Made by a program: the position numbers and the translations under genes. A stretch of 9,691 nt of DNA from Candidatus Phaeomarinibacter sp. (GTDB lineage Bacteria; Pseudomonadota; Alphaproteobacteria; CGMCC-115125). Where the stretch lies: the NCBI GenBank assembly GCA_028279995.1, contig JANQMQ010000666.1, forward strand, positions 1 through 9,691, written 5' to 3'. This document shows, piece by piece, positions 5,485 through 9,691 of this stretch. How positions within the stretch are numbered: position 1 is the stretch's first letter; every line of letters starts with the position of its first letter. The notes beneath the pieces were generated by a model. The model saw nothing but the letters and a program-made list of their open reading frames with translations, was not told the DNA's origin and did not search any database.

Positions 5485-6939
5485 GCGCTGTTTGACGCGC
5501 GGCCCATTCTGCTGGTGGTGGGCATTCTGCTCGTGACACTGGGCATCTCCATGGTGCTGCCGGCATTGTACGACGCTGCCGTGGCCAATCCGGACTGGCA
5601 GGTGTTTCTGGCTTCCGCCATTGTCACCGTCTTCTTTGGCGTCACGCTGGCCCTCATGAACTGGGGCAGTGCCGGGGACATGACCCTCAAGCAGGCATTC
5701 GTGCTGGTACCAGCCGTGTGGATGGCGCTGGTTGTGTTCGGCGCTCTGCCCTTCGCCTTCTCAGAACTCAACCTGTCCTACACGGATGCCTTCTTCGAAA
5801 GCATGTCCGGCCTTACCACGACGGGATCCACCGTCATCGTCGGCCTTGATACCGTTCCACCGGGCCTCCTGTTGTGGCGCTCCCTGCTGCAATGGCTGGG
5901 CGGTATCGGCATCATCGTGATGGCGGTGAGCATTCTGCCGATGCTGCAAGTAGGTGGCATGCAGCTCTTCAAGGTGGAAGCGTTTGATACGCCGGACAAG
6001 GTGCTGCCGAGTGCAGCCGGGCTCGCAGGCACGATCACGACTGTCTATGTGGTCTTCACGGTAGCGACCGCCTTTGCCCTGTGGGCGGCAGGCATGAACT
6101 TCTTCGACGGCATCAACCACGCGATGACAACGATTGCCACCGGGGGCTATTCAACGCGCGATGCTTCCGTGGGCTTTTATGACAGCGCGCTCATCCACTA
6201 CATCATCATCGCCGGAATGATTGCGGGCAGCCTGCCCTTCGTCCTCTACATCCAGGCGTTTCGCGGCAAGGTCGGCCCCCTGCTGGCCGATACCCAGGTA
6301 CGGGTTTTCCTTGGTATTCTGGCGGCGGCGACCATCGCCATGGTGATCTACCAGATCACTCGCGGCATTGAAGACACGCTGGAAGCGCAGGTGCGCTTTG
6401 CTGCATTCAATGTCGTGTCCGTGATGACCGGCACCGGCTATGCCACCCAGAACTACAGTGCCTGGGGCCCCTTCGCGATTGCGTTGTTCTTTATGCTGAT
6501 GTTTATCGGTGGGTGCTCCGGTTCCACATCCTGCGGCCTCAAGATTTTTCGGGTTCAGGTGATCGCGGCGACGTGCATGAGCCATCTGCGGCGCATGATC
6601 TATGCCCATGGGGTGTTCATTCCCCACTACAACCACCGGGCCATTCCTGAAAGCGTATCCGCTTCAGTAATGAGTTTCTTCTTTCTCTACATTGCCTGCT
6701 TCGGCGTGCTTGCCCTGCTGCTGACCTTTACCGGGCTTGACCCGCTGACGGCACTTTCTTCCGCCGCGACCTCGATTGCCAATGTAGGGCCGGGTCTCGG
6801 GCCAGACGTCGGACCGTCAGCAAATTTTGCGGGTATTCCGGATACGGCAAAATGGCTGATGGCGCTGGGGATGCTGATCGGGCGGCTCGAGCTCTTTACC
6901 GTTCTTATTCTCTTCTCGCGCATTTTTTGGCGCTCATAA
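5482..6939 (+). CDS. trkH: TrkH-family potassium uptake transporter subunit
   Basis: This 485-residue inner-membrane protein is the translocating subunit of a Trk potassium uptake system and would normally work with the cytoplasmic NAD-binding protein TrkA, not seen here. The family has four M1-P-M2 repeats. The four pore loops are visible: GLTTTGSTV (110-118), TTIATGGYST (216-225), VMTGTGYAT (314-322) and TSIANVGPGLG (430-440). The intramembrane gating loop in the third repeat is FIGGCSGSTSCGLK (341-354); one glycine of the usual GGG-type run is replaced by cysteine (C351). RPILLVVGILLV near the N-terminus is typical of the family start. The start codon is TTG with a good ribosome site. It follows apaG by 72 bases with no clear terminator between, so read-through from metZ-apaG is possible. 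Confidence 0.92.
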   Translation: MALFDARPILLVVGILLVTLGISMVLPALYDAAVANPDWQVFLASAIVTVFFGVTLALMNWGSAGDMTLKQAFVLVPAVWMALVVFGALPFAFSELNLSYTDAFFESMSGLTTTGSTVIVGLDTVPPGLLLWRSLLQWLGGIGIIVMAVSILPMLQVGGMQLFKVEAFDTPDKVLPSAAGLAGTITTVYVVFTVATAFALWAAGMNFFDGINHAMTTIATGGYSTRDASVGFYDSALIHYIIIAGMIAGSLPFVLYIQAFRGKVGPLLADTQVRVFLGILAAATIAMVIYQITRGIEDTLEAQVRFAAFNVVSVMTGTGYATQNYSAWGPFAIALFFMLMFIGGCSGSTSCGLKIFRVQVIAATCMSHLRRMIYAHGVFIPHYNHRAIPESVSASVMSFFFLYIACFGVLALLLTFTGLDPLTALSSAATSIANVGPGLGPDVGPSANFAGIPDTAKWLMALGMLIGRLELFTVLILFSRIFWRS

Positions 6940-6959
6940 CCCTCCAGAACTGCACTTTT

Positions 6960-6971
6960 GCCTGTACAGGC
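6960..6971. promoter_or_regulatory. 12-base perfect palindrome, possible operator
   Basis: GCCTGTACAGGC is fully self-complementary. It lies 20 bases after the trkH stop and about 97 bases before the acyl reductase start. Its form suits a dimeric regulator; the CTGT/ACAG half-sites loosely recall LuxR-type boxes, but the centre is too short for a standard one. Confidence 0.35.
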
Positions 6972-6981
6972 GGCGCGTTTC

Positions 6982-7045
6982 CCCTAGTCTTTCTGTCAGA
7001 GAAAGAGAGCCGGCCAACAAACGAGCCAAACTCTCGACACTAGGG
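6982..7045 (+). repeat. Nested inverted repeats in the acyl reductase leader
   Basis: TCTTTCT (6988-6994) and AGAAAGA (7000-7006) form a perfect 7-base stem with a 5-base loop. Outside it, CCCTAGT (6982-6988) and ACTAGGG (7039-7045) are perfect inverted copies, and GAGAG (7005-7009) can pair with CTCTC (7031-7035). Together they could fold the leader just before the ribosome site, or mark protein-binding sites. No promoter is clear nearby. Confidence 0.45.
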
Positions 7046-7068
7046 AACGTTATTGGGGAGGGTGTCCA

Positions 7069-9078
7069 ATGGACAGCTTTGTAACCGGTGCGACCGGTTT
7101 TATCGGCCGGCATTTGCTGGGAAATCTTCTGGCCCGCAAAGGCAAGATCTATGTGCTGGTGCGCTCCGGCTCCAAGGGCAAGATCAAGAGCCTGATTGAC
7201 GATCTGTCAGAAAAGACACCCAACGCCGCTGACCGGATCATTCCGGTGACGGGCGATCTTGGCAAATCCAGACTCGGCGTGTCGCCAAAGCAGATTACGG
7301 CTCTCAAGGGCAAGATAGGCAACGTGTTTCATCTGGCGGCGATCTATGACATCGCCAATGAAGACGCGGACAGCCAGATCAAGGCCAATGTGGAAGGCAC
7401 CCGCAATGCGGTGACCTTTGCAGAAGCGGTCAAGGCAAAGTGCTTCCATCACACAAGCTCCATTGCCGCAGCCGGGCTGTTCAACGGCTACTGGCGCGAG
7501 GACATGTACGAGGAATGGGAAGAAAACGACCACCCCTACTTCCGCACCAAGCACGACTCCGAAAAAGTGGTCCGCGAAGACTGCACCATTCCCTGGCGTA
7601 TCTATCGCCCCGGCATCGTGGTGGGCCACAGCGAGACTGGCTTCATCGACAAGATCGACGGGCCCTACTTCTTCTTCAAGATGCTTCAGCGCATCCGCAA
7701 TTCTGTTCCACGCTGGCTGTCACTGGTGGGCCTTGAAGGCGGCTACATGAACATCGTGCCGGTGGACTATGTTGCCGACTCCATGGACCACATCGCCCAC
7801 AAGGCCGGACAGAACGGCAAGACGTTCCACCTGACCAATCCTGACGGCATGCGGGTCGGCGACGTGCTCAACACGTTTGCTCGCGCCGGCCATGGCCCCG
7901 AATTCGCCATGCGGATTGACGCAGGCATTTTCGAGTTCATCCCCAAGGCCGTGCGCGACGGCATCAAGAACCTGCCGCCCGTGCGTACAATTTCAGACGG
8001 CGTGCTCGCGGATTTCGGCATTCCCCGCGCCACGATGAAGTTCTTCAACTATCCAACCAAGTTCGACAATCGCGATACGGCGGCAGCGCTCAAGGGCTCG
8101 GGCATCAAGTGCCCGCCGCTGGAAGACTATGCGGCAGTGCTCTGGGACTACTGGGAACGTAACCTTGATCCCTCTCTCTTCCAGGACCGGACGCTGTCGG
8201 GTGCCGTCAAAGGCAAGGTGGTGATTGTCACCGGCGCCACGTCCGGTATCGGTCTTGCCGTGGCTGAGAAGCTGGTGGCCGCAGGCGCGACGACAGTGAT
8301 TGCCGCACGGACGGCCGAGACTCTGGCCGAAACCAAGGTGCACCTGCAGAAGAAGGGCAAAGGCAAGGTTCACGCCTACACACTGGACGCTGCCGAAATC
8401 GAAGACTGCGACAAGTTCGTGAAGAAGGTGATCGACGATCTGGGACGTGCAGACGTTCTGGTCAACAATGCCGGTCGTTCGATCCGCCGCTCGGTGTCGC
8501 TGTCTTATGACCGCTTCCACGACTTTGAGCGCACGATGCAGCTCAACTACTTTGGCGCGCTGCGGCTCATCATGGGCTTCCTGCCGCATATGGTGGAACA
8601 GAACAACGGGCACATCATCAACATCCTGTCGATCGGTGTGCAGGCGAACCAGCCGCGCTTCTCAGCCTATGTGGCGTCGAAATCCGCATTGGGTGCCTTC
8701 TCATCCTGTGCGGCACCGGAGTTCCAGCACAACAACATCAACTTCACCAACGTGTACATGCCGCTGGTGCGCACGCCGATGATTGCGCCGACCAAGATGT
8801 ATGATCACGTGCCGACCCTGTCGCCGGACGACGCAGCCGGGCTGATCTGCCGGGCGATCATCGAGAAGCCGACGAGCGTCAGCACGCGCCTTGGGACATT
8901 TGCCCAGGTGCTGTGGGCGCTCGCACCAAAGGCCATGAACACGATCTTCAACACCACCTATCGGTTGTTCCCGGATTCAGATGCCGCCAAGGGCAGCAAG
9001 CCCGGAGACAAGGCGCAACCCAAGGTCAGCAACGAAGCCGTGGCGCTGGCAGCGCTTACCCGCGGTATTCATTGGTAG
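7069..9078 (+). CDS. Two-domain acyl reductase, Marinobacter fatty acyl-CoA reductase type
   Basis: The 669-residue protein fuses two short-chain dehydrogenase domains. The N-terminal extended type (about 1-370) has the nucleotide motif TGATGFIG (6-13), a catalytic serine candidate in HHTSS (S130/S131) and YFRTK (Y157, K161). The C-terminal classical type (about 380-640) has TGATSGIG (388-395), NNAG (466-469), S521 and YVASK (Y534, K538). Both domains look catalytically complete. From memory, order, length and long stretches (IVPVDYVADSMDHIAH, the DYWERNLDP linker, NNAGRSIRRS, DRFHDFERTMQLNYFG, MPLVRTPMIAPTK) closely follow the 661-residue Marinobacter enzyme that reduces fatty acyl-CoA/ACP via the aldehyde to the alcohol with NADPH, for wax esters. 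The linker ends in ERNLDPSLFQDRTL. The ATG is preceded by GGGGAGGG (7055-7062). No wax synthase gene is in the window, so physiology is inferred. Confidence 0.88.
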   Translation: MDSFVTGATGFIGRHLLGNLLARKGKIYVLVRSGSKGKIKSLIDDLSEKTPNAADRIIPVTGDLGKSRLGVSPKQITALKGKIGNVFHLAAIYDIANEDADSQIKANVEGTRNAVTFAEAVKAKCFHHTSSIAAAGLFNGYWREDMYEEWEENDHPYFRTKHDSEKVVREDCTIPWRIYRPGIVVGHSETGFIDKIDGPYFFFKMLQRIRNSVPRWLSLVGLEGGYMNIVPVDYVADSMDHIAHKAGQNGKTFHLTNPDGMRVGDVLNTFARAGHGPEFAMRIDAGIFEFIPKAVRDGIKNLPPVRTISDGVLADFGIPRATMKFFNYPTKFDNRDTAAALKGSGIKCPPLEDYAAVLWDYWERNLDPSLFQDRTLSGAVKGKVVIVTGATSGIGLAVAEKLVAAGATTVIAARTAETLAETKVHLQKKGKGKVHAYTLDAAEIEDCDKFVKKVIDDLGRADVLVNNAGRSIRRSVSLSYDRFHDFERTMQLNYFGALRLIMGFLPHMVEQNNGHIINILSIGVQANQPRFSAYVASKSALGAFSSCAAPEFQHNNINFTNVYMPLVRTPMIAPTKMYDHVPTLSPDDAAGLICRAIIEKPTSVSTRLGTFAQVLWALAPKAMNTIFNTTYRLFPDSDAAKGSKPGDKAQPKVSNEAVALAALTRGIHW

Positions 9079-9096
9079 AGGGTACTGGTAACCGGC

Positions 9097-9113
9097 ACAC
9101 CCCGGTCGGGTGT
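9097..9113. repeat. Hairpin between convergent genes
   Basis: ACACCC (9097-9102) and GGGTGT (9108-9113) are perfect inverted copies with a 5-base loop, in the 34-base gap between the acyl reductase stop and the RND transporter stop. No T-run follows on either strand, so it is at best a weak bidirectional terminator. Confidence 0.4.
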
Positions 9114-9691
9114 TACTCGCCCGGCCGGGGAATACGGCGGATGTTGTCGCGTTCAGCAATGCGGGCGTCCGCGTCTTCCATGGCTTCCGCATCAATGTCG
9201 AGAATACGCGGGGACCTTTTGCGCCCGAAAAGGGCGCGAGCATCTTCCTGGATACCAAGGATGGCGGGTACGACCAGCAACACCAGGAAGGTGGCGGTCG
9301 CCAGCCCCCAGGCCAGCGTAATGGCCATGGGCAGCAGGAACTGGGCCTGAAGACTTGTTTCAAACAGCAACGGCGTGAGGCCACCCACTGTCGTGAGGGA
9401 GGTCAGCAACACGGCACGTAGCCGGTCCTGTACGCCACCGATGACCGCGTCCCGCACGCTTTCGCCCTCATCCAGCCGATTGTCGATCTGGTTCACCAGA
9501 ATGATCGAGTCATTCACGAGAATGCCGGCCAGGCCCAGCAAGGCAACAAAGCTCAGGATCGTCAGGTCGAAACCCATGACCAGATGGCCGAGGACCGCAC
9601 CGACAAGCCCGAACGGAATGATCGACATCACAACGATGGGCCGGGCGTAACTGGCAAAGACCCATGCCAGAATGCAAGCTCAATACACCAA
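9113..9691 (-). CDS. RND-family efflux transporter, C-terminal part (5' end outside window)
   Basis: About 175-190 C-terminal residues are present. WVFASYARPIVVM and IIPFGLVGAVLGHLVMG lead into the family segment LLGLAGILVNDSIILVNQID, with the helix-4/10-type ND motif, followed by DAVIGGVQDRLRAVLLTSLTTVGGLTPLLFE and the last two membrane helices. The tail after these helices is charged (LFGRKRSPRILDIDAEAMEDAD) and cytoplasmic. Sequence style matches the AcrB/MMPL-like inner-membrane pumps annotated as efflux RND transporter permease. Substrate cannot be told. Oddity: reading upstream from codon ATT-CTG-GCA-TGG, an in-frame TGA appears at 9680-9682, inside the expected helix and 9 bases from the edge. 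It may be a sequence-end error, or the gene may be broken. The gene converges on the acyl reductase. Confidence 0.85.

Noticed and set aside
1..9691. CRISPR arrays, insertion sequences, phage or toxin-antitoxin genes
   Set aside because: I saw no regularly spaced repeats, transposase or integrase motifs, or small two-gene toxin modules on either strand.

Overview
The window reads as chromosomal DNA of a GC-rich alphaproteobacterium, probably free-living or marine. Three things point there: a SAM-II riboswitch in front of metZ, the long double-domain form of dCTP deaminase, and metZ next to apaG. I cannot fix the genus. There is no insertion sequence, phage gene, CRISPR array or other sign of recent transfer, and coding density is high.

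Layout. The left part is read on the minus strand: an exported von Willebrand A (VWA) domain protein whose 3' end lies beyond base 1, a tRNA-Gly(CCC) gene, and a tightly overlapping dcd-lrgA-lrgB operon. A 243-base divergent region (3454-3696) then separates dcd from the rightward genes. It holds a promoter candidate, a SAM-II riboswitch and what looks like a complete antiterminator/terminator expression platform. Rightward follow metZ (O-succinylhomoserine sulfhydrylase), apaG, a TrkH-type potassium transporter starting at TTG, and a 669-residue two-domain reductase closely resembling the Marinobacter alcohol-forming fatty acyl-CoA reductase. The right edge has the convergent 3' end of an RND-family efflux transporter on the minus strand, with an in-frame TGA 9 bases from the edge.

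How the genes work together. metZ makes homocysteine from O-succinylhomoserine, so SAM feedback through the riboswitch fits end-product control of methionine supply; apaG 33 bases downstream is probably on the same transcript. The dcd-lrgA-lrgB genes overlap by 4 bases at each junction and are probably translationally coupled, joining dUTP/thymidylate supply to a holin-like or small-carboxylate membrane system. TrkH and the acyl reductase have their own leaders and look like separate units.

Most of the content is ordinary. The best leads are the predicted switching mechanism downstream of the SAM-II aptamer, the fatty-alcohol-forming reductase with its symmetric upstream sequences, and the dcd-lrgAB coupling. 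I found no clearly new multi-gene system.
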